NCBI GenBank assembly: GCA_026986235.1
Contig: JALSOY010000227.1
Span: 1-7,760, forward strand
DNA from: Caldifarciminota bacterium
GTDB taxonomy: Bacteria > Hydrothermota > Hydrothermia > B15-G9 > WFZT01
Reading direction: 5' to 3'
DNA: 7,760 nucleotides
In this document: in pieces, positions 7,391-7,760 of the stretch
Position numbering within the stretch: position 1 is the first letter of the stretch
Layout of the letters: each line of letters starts with the position of its first letter
Notes under the pieces: model-generated
Seen by the model: the letters and a program-made list of their open reading frames with translations, nothing else
What the model was told of the DNA's origin: nothing
The model's database searches: none
Translations under genes and position numbers: made by a program

Positions 7391-7760
7391 GATAATCGTC
7401 GCTCTTAATACCAATAACAGGGAACAGGCTCTGAAATGGGTGGATGTGCTGTCGGAACATGTTAAAATCTTCAAAATCGGCCTCCCCCTTTTCAGCAAAT
7501 ATGGACCTGGCATAGTGGAGGAGGTTAAAAAGAAGGGGGTAAGGGTTTTCCTCGATATGAAATTACACGATATCCCCTCTGTAGTAGGACAGGCGGTTGA
7601 ATCTTTAAGGGATCTCGAGATAGACTTCGTCACCATACATCTATCCGGTGGCAGAGAAATGGCGATGGCGGCTCTCTCCGCGGCGGAAGGAAAGGTTGAA
7701 ATTATCGGTGTAACCGTCCTGACCAGTGTGGCACAGGAAGAGTTTGGACACCTGTATGGA
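7383..7760 (+). CDS. pyrF: Orotidine 5'-phosphate decarboxylase, N-terminal part (cut by window edge)
   Basis: The first 126 codons are present, roughly half of a typical PyrF. The enzyme decarboxylates OMP to UMP, the last step of de novo pyrimidine synthesis, as a cytoplasmic TIM-barrel dimer. The catalytic Asp-Lys-Asp array is visible in LDMKLHDI at 57-64 (D58, K60, D63), with Lys31 in FKIG and HLSGG and GVTVLTS further on. Two positions differ from the usual pattern. The Asp that normally follows the first strand (ALD) is Asn9, and the Thr four residues after the second catalytic Asp is Val67. The family assignment is firm, but activity should not be assumed without the rest of the gene. 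The start overlaps the end of yihY by 8 nt. The only Shine-Dalgarno-like match (AAAGGA, 7363-7368) is 14 nt away, too far to be typical, which points to translational coupling. Confidence 0.93.
   Translation, partial: MGEIIVALNTNNREQALKWVDVLSEHVKIFKIGLPLFSKYGPGIVEEVKKKGVRVFLDMKLHDIPSVVGQAVESLRDLEIDFVTIHLSGGREMAMAALSAAEGKVEIIGVTVLTSVAQEEFGHLYG

Noticed and set aside
4657..7636. Minus-strand open frames of 60-142 codons opposite accD, the ATPase, yihY and pyrF
   Set aside because: All are antisense to genes with intact family motifs and show no recognisable motif of their own.

Overview
The window reads as a stretch of bacterial chromosome with no mobile elements, RNA genes or CRISPR. Arginine is coded mostly by AGG/AGA, the proteins are rich in Lys and Glu, and base composition is moderate by eye. 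This suggests a thermophilic, deep-branching bacterium (Thermotogota, Caldisericota or WOR-3/Hydrothermae-like lineages), but that is inference and no taxon can be fixed from the sequence alone.

Layout: positions 1-4151 are one uninterrupted minus-strand reading frame of at least 1383 codons. Its C-terminus runs off the left edge. It encodes a very large cytoplasmic signalling-type protein: N-terminal TPR repeats, a GGDEF-family domain whose signature is destroyed, a STAND/AAA_16-type P-loop ATPase module, then a second block of TPR-like helices. I checked this frame for stops by reading plus-strand triplets; I found none.

Positions 4152-4243 are a 92-bp divergent control region. It holds two back-to-back sigma70-type promoters with the same geometry: a -35 hexamer, 18 bp, a perfect TATAAT, then 7 bp to the ATG. 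Both first genes are therefore predicted to be made from leaderless or nearly leaderless mRNAs.

Rightwards, four plus-strand genes are tightly packed: accD (acetyl-CoA carboxylase carboxyltransferase beta subunit), a MsmK/UgpC/MalK-type sugar ABC ATPase, a YihY/BrkB-family membrane protein, and pyrF (orotidine 5'-phosphate decarboxylase, cut by the right edge). accD and the ATPase gene overlap by 20 nt, the ATPase gene and yihY are 2 nt apart, and yihY and pyrF overlap by 8 nt. This looks like one operon driven by the accD promoter. It joins lipid precursor synthesis, sugar uptake energisation, an envelope protein and pyrimidine synthesis without an obvious shared pathway.

The points most worth a second look are the mirror-image leaderless promoter pair, the giant TPR / pseudo-GGDEF / STAND ATPase / TPR protein, a perfect 10-bp hairpin inside the ABC ATPase gene, and substitutions at usually conserved PyrF positions.
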